This document shows, in pieces, positions 34,247 to 43,056 of a stretch of DNA of 64,000 nt. Location: positions 62,001 to 126,000 of the forward strand of contig CANMIX010000001.1 in NCBI GenBank assembly GCA_947497985.1, written 5' to 3'. Below the pieces are notes generated by a model. The model saw nothing but the letters and a program-made list of their open reading frames with translations, did not search any database and was not told the origin of the DNA. How positions within the stretch are numbered: the first letter of the stretch is position 1; the number at the start of each line of letters is the position of its first letter. The position numbers and the translations under genes were made by a program. This DNA comes from an uncultured Paracoccaceae bacterium. GTDB taxonomy: Bacteria; Pseudomonadota; Alphaproteobacteria; Rhodobacterales; Rhodobacteraceae.

Positions 34247-35950
34247 TCACGCAAATGCCCCGTGACAGAACCACCCCCGCGACGCAGCCCCCCCATGAGC
34301 ATAATAAAGCCACAGCCGCTGCCCACAGGCGGTCACCACAACCCAGTAATCCCGCACCCCACTGCGCCAGTTCGGATCATCCAACCACCACTCCGGTGCA
34401 AGCCGCTCTGGCCCCTCGCAACGCACCGGCTGCCAGTCTCTCCCCCGCCAGCGAAAGCCGGTCGTCAATTGCGGCACCTCTGGTGCCATAACCACTTCGG
34501 GTGGCCACAAAAGCGTTGGGCGGGGACGTGTCGGCGCAGGCCAGCTGGGCGTTGCCTCGGACCAGGCGGCGGCCTGTATCTGTGCGGTTTTCTCCGGCAC
34601 ATGGGTCTCAACCGGGTGGTATCGCGTCAACGCCCCCATACCAACACGTGCGCCAAGTCGCCCCAACAGATCTTCCATCCGATGATCCGACGCCCGCGCT
34701 TGCGCTCCGGCCTCTTGATGGCCCACCTGACTGCGCGCGTGCAGCGGCTCGGCCTGCAACACCTCAAGCCTTAGAACATCAATGCCAAATCCCGCATCGA
34801 TCCCCTCCAGCTTCATCGCCAGCAACGGGCGTATCCGGTCGGGCGTACGGCTGGGTCGCGCCAGGGTCACCACGACTGTTTCGGCCTCTTGATCCGTGCG
34901 ATGCGCTTCAAGCCGCAGAACCCGCGCCCCTTTACCCCGTGCCTCAAGCCGCGTGCACAGATGCGGCAATATGCGATCCACTGCTGCCAGCAGATCCTCC
35001 ATCAAACCAATGGGGTCTGGTAACGTAAGCCGCACCGCAAAGTGGTCCGGCATCCGCGCCGGAGAGACGGGTTCCGGCGCGCTGCCCATAGCTTGGTCGA
35101 GCCTCAATACCAAACCTCGCCCAAACCGTCGCGCCAGCGCCGCGCGGGGTTGCCCCAACAGATCCCCAATACGGCGCATGCCCAATCGGTTGAGCTGTGC
35201 GACCATCGCAGGCTCCAACCGCAGTGCAGCAATGGGCAACGGGGCAAGCGCCCCATAGGCATGCCCAGGCTGCGCAATCCGGGCAAGCCGTTCTGCCGGC
35301 AAGATATCCTGCGGTGCCGCGCCCCCTCGCGTCCAATGACGGCGTTTGGCGTAATCCTTTGGATGACCGGTCCCTTGACCTGCACCCTGACCTGACCGGT
35401 TTGGCTGCGCTCTGGCCCGTGTTGCGCGCGCCTCCTGTTGGATTGCATCGCCAGACCGATCACTGCGCACACCCACGGTTGCAAAACGCGCCAAGGCCCA
35501 GGCTGCACCACGCGTATCCGCCACCCCCAGCGATACAGACACCCCCATAGCGCTACAGTCAGTCTCAATCCGGGAGGCAAGCGCGGTTTCACCGCCAAAC
35601 AAATGCGCGCAGCCCGTTAGGTCCAGTACCAGCGCATCCGCTCCTTCTGGGGCCACCCAGGGGCTGAATTGTCCCGCCCAGCGTTGCAATGCCGCAAGAA
35701 AGGCCTGTTCTGACACAGGATTGCGATTGCGGGTCACAAGATGAGCACAGAGGGCATGTGCATCGCGCAGGCTTTGACCAATAGAAAGACCTTCCATTTC
35801 AGCCGCCCAGTTTAACGACGAAATAACCTGCATGTTGGAGACTTCCTCTGTCACCACCATAGGGCCCGCCACCCCACCCCGCTCCTGACGCAGAATGCGA
35901 TCGGCTCCCAGTCTCGGGAACCACAGCGAAAGGATACGGCGATGCGGCAT
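34247..35950 (-). CDS. imuB: DNA polymerase Y-family protein ImuB
   Basis: 567 residues. ImuB is a catalytically inactive Y-family relative that links the beta clamp to DnaE2 in the SOS-induced mutasome. The start MPHRRILSLWFPRLGADRIL lacks the catalytic aspartate of active Y polymerases, as expected for ImuB. VLDLTGCAHLFGGE, SVSLGVADTRGAAWALARF and RRIGDLLGQPRAALARRFG are family blocks. A basic, glutamine- and arginine-rich insertion lies at about residues 163-213. ATG 35950 is preceded at 70 bases by a perfect SOS box. imuA is absent next to it and dnaE2 is 24 kb away. Confidence 0.93.
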   Translation of the reverse strand: MPHRRILSLWFPRLGADRILRQERGGVAGPMVVTEEVSNMQVISSLNWAAEMEGLSIGQSLRDAHALCAHLVTRNRNPVSEQAFLAALQRWAGQFSPWVAPEGADALVLDLTGCAHLFGGETALASRIETDCSAMGVSVSLGVADTRGAAWALARFATVGVRSDRSGDAIQQEARATRARAQPNRSGQGAGQGTGHPKDYAKRRHWTRGGAAPQDILPAERLARIAQPGHAYGALAPLPIAALRLEPAMVAQLNRLGMRRIGDLLGQPRAALARRFGRGLVLRLDQAMGSAPEPVSPARMPDHFAVRLTLPDPIGLMEDLLAAVDRILPHLCTRLEARGKGARVLRLEAHRTDQEAETVVVTLARPSRTPDRIRPLLAMKLEGIDAGFGIDVLRLEVLQAEPLHARSQVGHQEAGAQARASDHRMEDLLGRLGARVGMGALTRYHPVETHVPEKTAQIQAAAWSEATPSWPAPTRPRPTLLWPPEVVMAPEVPQLTTGFRWRGRDWQPVRCEGPERLAPEWWLDDPNWRSGVRDYWVVVTACGQRLWLYYAHGGAASRGWFCHGAFA

Positions 35951-36018
35951 GGCACGGTCGGTCTTTTGGGTTGGTGACAGGTGGACGTTTATTGGCAACA
36001 GCAGGGGCAAATCTGCAC

Positions 36019-36525
36019 ATGTTCTATTTTTGTTCTCATTTCGCGATTCGGTCAATACGACACGCTTGGCCCAGCGCCTTTGCAGCCGCTGCGGTATTGC
36101 TCATGGCTTTGGCCGGCGGGTTGAGCGCGAACCATGGAATTTCCAACCCCAAGGTTCAGGCCCGCGTGGATCTGATGATCGCACAAAAGGCCGCGCTTGC
36201 CGTGCTGACGGAAATGGCATCAACGCGACGTCCCTTTGACCGCGACCAGGCGCGCGCTGCCCGCAAAACGTTAAAAGGCACCACGGATAAGATTCCCAAC
36301 CTGTTTCGACGTCCGCACCGCGACCCGCACAGCCTGGCCAAACCCGCCGTCTGGCACAATTGGGATGACTTCAAACACCACGCTGAACGCGCCAATACCG
36401 CCGCAGACGGGTTGAACACGCGCACGCTTGTGGATCTACGGCGCAGCCTACCTGCCCTGATCCAGACCTGCACTGCCTGTCATGATAAATACAAAAATCC
36501 CGGCCACGAATTTACAACCCACTGA
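36019..36525 (+). CDS. c-type cytochrome of the c556/c' class
   Basis: 168 residues. A hydrophobic signal segment (WPSAFAAAAVLLMALAGGLS) is followed by a helical domain and a single C-terminal haem motif CTACHDKYKNP, near residue 150. C-terminal CxxCH in a four-helix-bundle protein is the cytochrome c'/c556 arrangement. It probably sits in the periplasm; electron partner or gas ligand unknown. The only credible start, ATG 36019, is preceded by a hydrophilic stretch longer than usual and lies on the SOS box. Confidence 0.85.
   Translation: MFYFCSHFAIRSIRHAWPSAFAAAAVLLMALAGGLSANHGISNPKVQARVDLMIAQKAALAVLTEMASTRRPFDRDQARAARKTLKGTTDKIPNLFRRPHRDPHSLAKPAVWHNWDDFKHHAERANTAADGLNTRTLVDLRRSLPALIQTCTACHDKYKNPGHEFTTH
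36021..36035. promoter_or_regulatory. LexA (SOS) box upstream of imuB
   Basis: GTTC-TATTTTT-GTTC, an exact match to the alphaproteobacterial SOS box GTTC-N7-GTTC, 70 bases before the imuB start. It also overlaps the start codon of the divergent cytochrome c gene, so LexA bound here could block that gene too. Confidence 0.85.
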
Positions 36526-36583
36526 CCCTGCTCCCACCAAAGGCAAGCCTGACTTTGCAGTTCAGGTCAGCAGATAAGGGACA

Positions 36584-37237
36584 TCACCCTACCACCGCGA
36601 AACGCGCCATAAACATCTCCACCGCCGCAGATGCGATCCGGTGGTAATCTTCTTCGGGAAAATCCCGCTCATTCAAGAACACTGCCCGCAGCAACAAATT
36701 GGCTTTGCACAGTTCAACAAATTGATCTGCCGCGGTGTCGTAATCTTCCACGCTCAATTGTCCGGCTTCGGTTGCGGACACCAGATAGGCCCGCACCTCA
36801 TTGCGTACAGCCATTGGGCCGCTTTGATAAAACAACTCACCTAATTCCGGAAACCGCTTAGCCTCGGAAACACAGACCCGGAACATCTGTTGGGAAATCT
36901 CAGACGTGAATGACGCCATTACCTGACGCGCGATGGTATAAAGCGCCTTGTCCGGGGTGCAGCCGGGCGACAATGGCTCTCCGGCCAGATCGGACTGGCG
37001 TTGACATTCGGTCCGCACCACCTCGCTGAACAACAGACGCTTGTCCGGGAAATAGCTGTACAGCGTCGCCTTGGACACTGCGGCTTCACGCGCAATATCA
37101 TCCACGCTGGCGCGCTCGAAGCCTTTGGACATAAACAATTTGCGCGCGCCTTCCAGGACTTGGTCGAATTTTCGACCTTTCCTTTGAATTGTCGCGGCTT
37201 GCTGATCCAAACTTATCTGGCCATCGTCAGAGGTCAT
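36584..37237 (-). CDS. TetR/AcrR-family transcriptional regulator
   Basis: 217 residues. The N-terminal TetR helix-turn-helix reads FDQVLEGARKLFMSKGFERA, SVDDIAREAAVSKATLYSYFPDK. The C-terminal domain (MASFTSEISQQMFRVCVSEA, FPELGELFYQSGP) is of the AefR type. ATG 37237 is preferred over the in-frame ATG 37249 because GGAGAGG lies directly before it. It is divergent from mbfA and might regulate it or itself; the palindrome between them, however, is of Irr type rather than TetR type. Ligand unknown. Confidence 0.88.
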   Translation of the reverse strand: MTSDDGQISLDQQAATIQRKGRKFDQVLEGARKLFMSKGFERASVDDIAREAAVSKATLYSYFPDKRLLFSEVVRTECQRQSDLAGEPLSPGCTPDKALYTIARQVMASFTSEISQQMFRVCVSEAKRFPELGELFYQSGPMAVRNEVRAYLVSATEAGQLSVEDYDTAADQFVELCKANLLLRAVFLNERDFPEEDYHRIASAAVEMFMARFAVVG

Positions 37238-37339
37238 AACCTCTCCCATCTTCGTCTAAAGCCTACCTAATCTATGTCACTGGATAGGGGCAGAACAACC
37301 GCGATCAAATTAACTTGTAAATGCTTGCCACGCTCTTAA

Positions 37340-37356
37340 ATTAGAATCATTCTAAA
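37340..37356. promoter_or_regulatory. ICE / Irr-box palindrome upstream of mbfA
   Basis: ATTAGAA-TCA-TTCTAAA. This matches the iron control element TTTAGAA-N3-TTCTAAA at all but one base and its core TTAGAATCATTCTAA is a perfect palindrome. It ends 15 bases before the mbfA start codon, where bound Irr would repress under low iron, as known for mbfA in Bradyrhizobium and Agrobacterium. Confidence 0.82.
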
Positions 37357-37371
37357 TACTAGGTGTTGCAG

Positions 37372-38346
37372 ATGTATCTTTGGTCCTCCGGAAAACGGTT
37401 TTCATCCCTAAATGAGCAGGAGATCCTGGCGCTTGCCATTTCTTCAGAAGAAGACGATGCGCGCATTTACCGAAGCTTTGCCGCCGAAGTGCATGACGAT
37501 TTCCCCGCCTCCGCTCAAATGTTCCGCGATATGGCTGCTGAGGAAGACACCCATCGCAGCGCTCTGATCGCCCTGCATCAAAGGCGCTTTGGCGATGTTA
37601 TTCCCCTGGTCCGGCGCGAACATGTGGCCGGGTTTTATACACGCACGCCGATTTGGTTGAACAAGACCCTCACGCCAGAGCAAATGCGCACACAGACCCG
37701 CAAAATGGAACAGGATGCCGAACGGTTTTACATCGCTGCAGCCTCACGCAGCACAGATGCAGAAACACGGCAATTATTGGGGGATCTGGCTGCAGCAGAA
37801 GCAGATCACACCCACCGCGCAGATGAGCTGGCAGCAAAACACCTGCCTGCGGACATAGAACAGGCAGAGGCCGCCACCCAGCACAAGCAGTTCATCCTGA
37901 CTTGGGTGCAGCCAGGTCTCGCTGGTCTGATGGATGGCTCGGTATCGACCCTCGCGCCGATTTTCGCCACCGCTTTTGCGACACAGGACACCTGGACCAC
38001 TTTCCTGGTCGGAATTGCCGCATCTGTCGGGGCGGGGATTTCCATGGGCTTTACTGAGGCCGCATCTGATGACGGCACCCTGTCGGGTCGCGGCTCACCG
38101 GTGAAACGCGGGCTGGCATCCGGCGTGATGACCACGGTCGGCGGTTTGGGGCATGCGCTGCCCTATCTGATCACAGACTTCTGGACCGCAACGGTACTGG
38201 CCTTTCTGGTTGTGTTTGTTGAACTGTGGGCCATCGCCTGGATCCAAAACCGATATATGGAAACCCCGTTCTGGCGCGCGACCTTGCAAGTGGTTTTGGG
38301 AGGCGCGCTGGTCCTTGGCGCCGGTGCTTTGATCGGCAGCGGATAA
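37372..38346 (+). CDS. mbfA: Membrane-bound ferritin / iron exporter MbfA
   Basis: 324 residues. The N-terminal half (about 1-160) is a rubrerythrin/erythrin-like di-iron domain with EEDDARIYRSFAAE, AAEEDTHRSALIAL and AAAEADHTHRADEL. The C-terminal half (from about 175) is a VIT1-type membrane transporter: QPGLAGLMDGSVSTLAPIFA, GAGISMGFTEAASDDG and helices to the end. Fusion of the two is diagnostic of MbfA, which exports iron and protects against iron/peroxide stress. ATG 37372 is chosen because AGGTG lies six bases upstream. The Irr box just upstream indicates iron control. Confidence 0.93.
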   Translation: MYLWSSGKRFSSLNEQEILALAISSEEDDARIYRSFAAEVHDDFPASAQMFRDMAAEEDTHRSALIALHQRRFGDVIPLVRREHVAGFYTRTPIWLNKTLTPEQMRTQTRKMEQDAERFYIAAASRSTDAETRQLLGDLAAAEADHTHRADELAAKHLPADIEQAEAATQHKQFILTWVQPGLAGLMDGSVSTLAPIFATAFATQDTWTTFLVGIAASVGAGISMGFTEAASDDGTLSGRGSPVKRGLASGVMTTVGGLGHALPYLITDFWTATVLAFLVVFVELWAIAWIQNRYMETPFWRATLQVVLGGALVLGAGALIGSG

Positions 38347-38382
38347 ATCCGGTTTTGCTATCGCGACCTTCGCCTCAATGAC

Positions 38383-38457
38383 CTCCCGCCAATTCCGGGA
38401 ACAGTCACAGACTGCCCCTTCTTTGTTGGGCCAAGCGCCGCGCAAAATGCGCGGCGC
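38383..38457 (-). repeat. Two-hairpin intergenic repeat, copy A1
   Basis: Read on the minus strand: hairpin 1 GCGCCGCGCA-TTT-TGCGCGGCGC (38457-38435), spacer TTG, GCCCAAC (38431-38425), spacer, hairpin 2 CAGTC-TGT-GACTG (38414-38402), spacer, GGCGGGAG (38390-38383). This is the most divergent copy: the GGGA after GCCCAAC is lost. It lies head to head with copy A2. See finding. Confidence 0.65.
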
Positions 38458-38495
38458 AGACCCGCATCATGAACCCGTTTCGATCACACGCAACC

Positions 38496-38568
38496 GCCCT
38501 GTCCGTTTACGGGCAGGGCCACGCCCAACGGGAGCAGATCGCGCACGTGATCTGACGACGGGCGGGAG
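38496..38568 (+). repeat. Two-hairpin intergenic repeat, copy A2
   Basis: Hairpin 1 GCCCTGTCCG-TTTA-CGGGCAGGGC (38496-38519, one G-U pair), spacer, GCCCAACGGGA (38523-38533), hairpin 2 CAGATC-GCGCACGT-GATCTG (38535-38554), then GACGGGCGGGAG (38557-38568). Linker and tail match copies B and C almost exactly while both stems differ. Confidence 0.75.
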
Positions 38569-38666
38569 AGCGTGGGATGCTTTGATGGCAACAATGGTAA
38601 ATTAATATTACCAATCCTAAATTCACCTTTGCCAACACCCCATTACCCGCTACCACTCGTGGCACA

Positions 38667-39596
38667 ATGTTAGATATCTTCCTTAGAACCCTGCCGTTTT
38701 TTGCTATCATCGGCCTTGGCTTTGGCGCTGGTCGCACCGGCTTCCTGTCGCCCTCCGCCACCGCAGCGCTGACCCGGTTTGTGTTCTTCTTTCCGCTGTC
38801 GGCAATGATATTTCGGTTCGCCGCCAATCTAACGCTCCAGGAAATCTTCAACCCCGATCTCCTGTGGGCGTATTTGGTCGGATCCATCGCGGCCTATCTG
38901 CTGGCGACAGCTGTTGCATTCTGGCGCAAACAGGATGCCCCGACTTCGGCAGTTGAGGCGCAATGTGCGGTAATCGGGAACGTCGGCTTTCTGGGACTGC
39001 CGATGATGGCCATTCTGTTTGGCGAGGCATCGGTCGGCCCGATGATGTTGATCCTTACCATCGACCTTGTGGTGTTTTCATCGCTGATCGTGATCCTGAT
39101 CAAACTCGGCAAGGGCAAAGGCGTCGCCCCGTCAACGCTGCTGCTTGCCCTCAAAGGGCTGGTTGCAAACCCGATGATCCTGTCGATCACAGCGGGCCTT
39201 TTATGGTCAGCCTCCGAACTTGCGATCCCGGGTCCGATGAACGACTTTCTGATGATCCTGTCCGGGGCGGCAACACCTGGTGCACTTTTTGCCATTGGCG
39301 CATCACTGGCCATCAAGTCATCCGAGCGTCTGCAAGTCGCTGCATGGCTCAGCTTTGGCAAACTGTTTATCCATCCCGCTTGTGTGGCAATATGTGCGCT
39401 CTGGCTGTTTCCGGTGGCCGCATATCCGGCGCAGATCGCAATCTCGGCCGCTGCTTTGCCGGTGGCGGGAAATGTTTACATGTTGGCACAGTACTACAAT
39501 GTTGCCCCGCAGCGCGCGTCAGCCGCAATTTTCCTGTCCACGGTTGCCTCTATCGTGACCTTACCCATGGTAATCGCCTGGGTTTCCACATTTTAG
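38667..39596 (+). CDS. AEC-family transporter (auxin efflux carrier type permease)
   Basis: 309 residues with about ten hydrophobic helices, first at FFAIIGLGFGAGRTGFL. It has the repeated half-structure of the AEC/BASS fold; IGNVGFLGLPMMAILFG is the family's NxGFxGxP signature, and SGAATPGALFAIGASLA the second. Substrates of bacterial AEC proteins include malate, malonate and other organic acids; none can be assigned. It is separate from mbfA by 320 bases. Confidence 0.9.
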   Translation: MLDIFLRTLPFFAIIGLGFGAGRTGFLSPSATAALTRFVFFFPLSAMIFRFAANLTLQEIFNPDLLWAYLVGSIAAYLLATAVAFWRKQDAPTSAVEAQCAVIGNVGFLGLPMMAILFGEASVGPMMLILTIDLVVFSSLIVILIKLGKGKGVAPSTLLLALKGLVANPMILSITAGLLWSASELAIPGPMNDFLMILSGAATPGALFAIGASLAIKSSERLQVAAWLSFGKLFIHPACVAICALWLFPVAAYPAQIAISAAALPVAGNVYMLAQYYNVAPQRASAAIFLSTVASIVTLPMVIAWVSTF

Positions 39597-39653
39597 AGCG
39601 CAAGTTTCAGATAAAAGAAAGCAAATGGCGCGAAAACAGCTTTCGGTGGCGTC

Positions 39654-39678
39654 CCTGCGCTGGACGCATCAGCGCAGG
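39654..39678 (+). terminator. Stem-loop between AEC gene and fghA
   Basis: CCTGCGCTG (39654-39662), 7-base loop, CAGCGCAGG (39670-39678): perfect 9-bp stem, followed by CCCTTT. The T-tract is short, so it may be a weak terminator for the AEC transcript or a leader structure for fghA, whose start is 37 bases on. Confidence 0.5.
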
Positions 39679-39715
39679 CCCTTTAGCGGTAAGGGCAAAC
39701 AGGTAGAGGTGAATC

Positions 39716-40549
39716 ATGGAAACCGTATCCGAGAACAAGTGCTTTGGCGGCACCCAAGGTGTCTATTCCCACAAAAGCGCTGCAACAGGCTGCGATATGA
39801 CATTTGGCCTGTTCCTTCCGGAAGAAGCTGAAAACGGCCCCGTTCCAATCCTGTGGTATCTGTCCGGCCTGACCTGCACCCACGAAAACGCCATGACCAA
39901 GGCGGGCGCGCAAGCATGGTGCGCCGAACAAGGCATCGCAATTGTGTTTCCCGACACCTCCCCACGCGGCGAAGGTGTTGCCAATGATAACGCCTATGAC
40001 CTTGGCCAGGGAGCCGGGTTTTATGTAGACGCCACTCAGGAACCTTGGGCGCCGCATTTCAAAATGTGGAGCTACATTGCGGATGAGCTCCCGGCCTTGT
40101 TGGGCGAAAACTTTGCAATTGACCTCGACCGTCAGGCAATCACCGGCCACTCGATGGGGGGGCACGGCGCACTGACCTTGGCTATGGGCCTGCCGGGTCG
40201 GTTTAAATCGGTCTCGGCCTTTGCCCCGATCTCAAACCCAAGCGCCAGTGACTGGGGCCGCAAACAGCTGGGCGCCTATCTGGGGGGAGACACATCCACC
40301 TGGGCCAAACATGATGCCACGGTGATGATGCGCGAAACCGGTTTTAAAGGGCCGATCCTGATCGACACCGGCACCGATGATCAGTTTCTGGATCTCCTCA
40401 AACCCGAAGCCCTGGCAAATGCGGTGAATGAACGCCGCCAACAGGCCACTCTGCGCCTGCAGCCCGGCTATGACCACAGCTATTACTTTGTTTCCACCTT
40501 CATCGAAGAGCACGTCGCCTTCCACGCGGACGCGCTTTACAACGATTAA
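39716..40549 (+). CDS. fghA: S-formylglutathione hydrolase
   Basis: 277 residues, esterase D family. It hydrolyses S-formylglutathione to formate and glutathione in formaldehyde detoxification. Nucleophile S146 in the elbow GHSMGGHGAL, the oxyanion block WYLSGLTCTHENAM and DTSPRGEGV are family markers; the histidine is in QPGYDHSYYFVSTF near the C-terminus. AGAGGTG precedes the ATG. The glutathione-dependent formaldehyde dehydrogenase gene usually next to it is not here; sthA follows by 14 bases. Confidence 0.95.
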   Translation: METVSENKCFGGTQGVYSHKSAATGCDMTFGLFLPEEAENGPVPILWYLSGLTCTHENAMTKAGAQAWCAEQGIAIVFPDTSPRGEGVANDNAYDLGQGAGFYVDATQEPWAPHFKMWSYIADELPALLGENFAIDLDRQAITGHSMGGHGALTLAMGLPGRFKSVSAFAPISNPSASDWGRKQLGAYLGGDTSTWAKHDATVMMRETGFKGPILIDTGTDDQFLDLLKPEALANAVNERRQQATLRLQPGYDHSYYFVSTFIEEHVAFHADALYND

Positions 40550-40563
40550 CCAGGAGCCCCGAT

Positions 40564-42069
40564 ATGAGCGAATTTGACTACGACCTGATTGTCATCGGTT
40601 CCGGTCCTTCGGGACGCACAGCCGCCATCCAAGCCGCCAAGCTGAAACGCCGCGTGCTGGTGATCGACCGCAAAGACCGGTTGGGCGGTGTCTCTGTCCA
40701 CACCGGCACCATCCCATCAAAAACACTGCGCGAAACCGTTCTGAACCTTTCGGGCTGGCGCGAGCGCAGCTTTTATGGCCGCTCATATCGGGTCAAAGAC
40801 CAGATCAAGGCGGATGACCTCAAGGCCCGCCTGCACATGACCTTGGATTACGAGGTCGACGTGCTGGAACATCAGTTCAACCGCAACCATGTGGACACCT
40901 TGTCTGGCATGGCGCATTTCATCGGCCCCAATGAGGTCGAGGTTGAGATCGAAGCAGGCGACACCACCACCGTCACTGGTGAGAAATTCCTGATCGCCAC
41001 CGGCACCCGCACCTACCGCCCGGAATATGTGCCCTTTAACGGCACAACCGTTGTGGACGGCGATGAATTCCTCGAGATGGCGGAAATCCCACGCTCGTTG
41101 ATCGTGGTCGGTGCCGGCGTGATCGGGGTGGAATATGCCACCATGTTTGCGGCCCTCGACGTGCGCGTCACATTGATCGAGCCGCGCGACACCTTCCTTG
41201 ATTTCATCGACCGCACCCTGATTCAGGAATTCACCCACCAAATCCGCGAAAACGGTCTCGACTTGCGTCTGGGTTCCGCAATCAAATCGATCGAGGACGA
41301 AGGCGACCATATCGAGGTCACGCTGGAAAACGGACGTCACATTCGCGGTGAGATGTTGCTGTTTGCAGCCGGTCGCATGGGCAATACCGACCGCCTGAAC
41401 CTGTCGGCTGTTGGACTGGAAACCGATCACCGCGGCCGATTGGCTGTTGAGCGCAAGACCTATCAAACCAAGGTGGGTCACATCTATGCAACCGGTGACG
41501 TAATCGGCCACCCGTCGCTGGCGTCGACCTCGCTGCAACAGGGTCGTGTTGCCGCCTGTCACGCGCTCGATACCCCAACTGTTCCCGAAAGCCCTTGGTA
41601 CCCCTATGGCATCTATTCGGTCCCGGAAATGTCCACCTGCGGCATGTCCGAGGAAGAGCTGAACGAACGTGGTGTCCCTTACGAGGTTGGGATCGCCCGT
41701 TTCCGCGAGACCTCGCGCGGGCATATCATGGGGCTGGAACACGGCATGCTTAAAATGCTGTTCTCGCTCAAAACCCGCCGCGTTTTGGGGGTACAAATCG
41801 TCGGCGAAGGCGCGACCGAGCTGATCCATATTGCGCAGGCGGTTTTGAACCTGCAAGGCACTGTGGACTACTTTGTCCAGAACACCTTCAACTATCCCAC
41901 TTTGGCCGAGGCGTATAAAATCGCGGGTCTGGATGCCTTCAACCGCATGCCCATTCCGGACGAATACAAAGTCCCCTCAGCCGCCAAGCCCAAGAAGGCC
42001 GCGACCAAGAAAACCGCCGCCAAAAGCCAAGAAAAGCGCGACACAGACAGCCAAAAGGCGGCAGAGTGA
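40564..42069 (+). CDS. sthA: Soluble (Si-specific) NAD(P) transhydrogenase
   Basis: 501 residues. It moves hydride between NADPH and NAD+, balancing the two pools. FAD-binding start [20 protein letters not shown]; second Rossmann [18 protein letters not shown]-terminal dimerisation domain with [16 protein letters not shown]. The segment [17 protein letters not shown] has serine in place of the remaining cysteine of E. coli SthA, so no redox cysteines are left, which excludes disulfide reductase activity. A lysine/alanine-rich tail of about 25 residues is extra. It probably forms an operon with fghA and the DUF188 gene, whose start overlaps its stop. Confidence 0.93.
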   Translation: MSEFDYDLIVIGSGPSGRTAAIQAAKLKRRVLVIDRKDRLGGVSVHTGTIPSKTLRETVLNLSGWRERSFYGRSYRVKDQIKADDLKARLHMTLDYEVDVLEHQFNRNHVDTLSGMAHFIGPNEVEVEIEAGDTTTVTGEKFLIATGTRTYRPEYVPFNGTTVVDGDEFLEMAEIPRSLIVVGAGVIGVEYATMFAALDVRVTLIEPRDTFLDFIDRTLIQEFTHQIRENGLDLRLGSAIKSIEDEGDHIEVTLENGRHIRGEMLLFAAGRMGNTDRLNLSAVGLETDHRGRLAVERKTYQTKVGHIYATGDVIGHPSLASTSLQQGRVAACHALDTPTVPESPWYPYGIYSVPEMSTCGMSEEELNERGVPYEVGIARFRETSRGHIMGLEHGMLKMLFSLKTRRVLGVQIVGEGATELIHIAQAVLNLQGTVDYFVQNTFNYPTLAEAYKIAGLDAFNRMPIPDEYKVPSAAKPKKAATKKTAAKSQEKRDTDSQKAAE

Positions 42070-42518
42070 CCGCGCTTTACATTGATGCCGACGCTTGCCC
42101 GGTCAAAGCCGAGGCAGAGCGTGTCGCAACCCGCCACAAGATACGCATGTTTGTTGTATCAAACGGCGGGCTGCGCCCCTCTGCCAATGCGTTGGTGGAA
42201 AACGTCATCGTCTCTGCCGGTGCAGATGAGGCCGACAAATGGATCGCCGAACGCTGCGGTCCGGGCGATGTTGTGGTGACCGGGGACATTCCGCTGGCCG
42301 CCAAATGTATTGAGGCCGGGGCACAGGTTCTGCGCCACAACGGCGAACGGTTTACCCAGGCCAATATCGGCCAGCAGCTGGCGATGCGCGACCTGATGGC
42401 GGATTTACGCGCCGCCAACCCATTGGGCATGCAAGGCGGCGGCAAAGGCTTTACCAAAGCCGACCGCTCGCGGTTTCTGGATGCCTTGGAACGCGAATTG
42501 CGGGCCGCTCAGGCCTGA
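42066..42518 (+). CDS. YaiI/YqxD-family protein (DUF188)
   Basis: 150 residues, GTG start overlapping the sthA stop by four bases. [58 protein letters not shown] and the C-terminal [20 protein letters not shown] are the DUF188 hallmarks. The fold is PIN/NYN-like with conserved acidic residues, so a nuclease role is plausible but unproven. Its last 10 bases overlap the convergent NIPSNAP gene. Confidence 0.92.
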   Translation: MTALYIDADACPVKAEAERVATRHKIRMFVVSNGGLRPSANALVENVIVSAGADEADKWIAERCGPGDVVVTGDIPLAAKCIEAGAQVLRHNGERFTQANIGQQLAMRDLMADLRAANPLGMQGGGKGFTKADRSRFLDALERELRAAQA

Positions 42519-42847
42519 TCCGCCAACAATGGTGCCAGATCCCCTTCGCTCACAGGGCGCAGGAACTGTCGATCATATCTGCGGATGATTTTATGCTTGG
42601 CAGAATAGGCAAAGGCCGCCTGGCACTCTGCATCATCCATGCTCTTGCGCCGATAGTCTTCATAGGCGGCAAGGGACGGGAAATTGAATATGGCGACGGC
42701 CAGATCATTTGCGCTTTCATGGGGCAGGAAATACCCCAGATGGATGCCGCCCATCCTGTTGACCAATGGGATCCAGGCCCGCGCGTAGATCTCAAACTCT
42801 GTGATCTTGCCCGGGTCGATTTCATAAGTAATGTAACAGGTTATCAT
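42509..42847 (-). CDS. NIPSNAP-family protein
   Basis: 112 residues. The ferredoxin-like dimeric alpha-beta barrel fold of NIPSNAP proteins is indicated by [40 protein letters not shown] and [16 protein letters not shown]. Function in bacteria unknown. ATG 42847 is chosen; longer frames upstream run into the divergent promoter region. Its 3' end overlaps that of the DUF188 gene by 10 bases. Confidence 0.85.
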   Translation of the reverse strand: MITCYITYEIDPGKITEFEIYARAWIPLVNRMGGIHLGYFLPHESANDLAVAIFNFPSLAAYEDYRRKSMDDAECQAAFAYSAKHKIIRRYDRQFLRPVSEGDLAPLLADQA

Positions 42848-43056
42848 GTCAGTGTCCTTTGATCGGGGATGGTTTTGTTCTGACATTAACCAATCCAGAT
42901 CCAGCTGAATAATGATGATCCGTGCCCCTATGGTTCGCAATTGGTGATCCCAGATTGAGCCATCTCATAAGTTGATACACCACATAATTGTACCCGCTGC
43001 CGATTAGGTTTGCGTCGTGGATTTTCCTGCGCCACAACCAGCATAGGAGAGCGCCA

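Larger units (their letters stand above)
38347..38666. other. 320-base intergenic region holding two inverted repeat copies
   Basis: Between mbfA and the AEC transporter, both on the plus strand. Apart from the inverted pair of two-hairpin elements (38383-38457 and 38496-38568), the last 80 bases are AT-richer and probably carry the promoter of the AEC gene. No gene recognised. Confidence 0.5.

Noticed and set aside
40783-41856. A 357-codon open frame antisense to sthA
   Set aside because: Lies entirely inside a well-supported gene, with biased composition and no motif.
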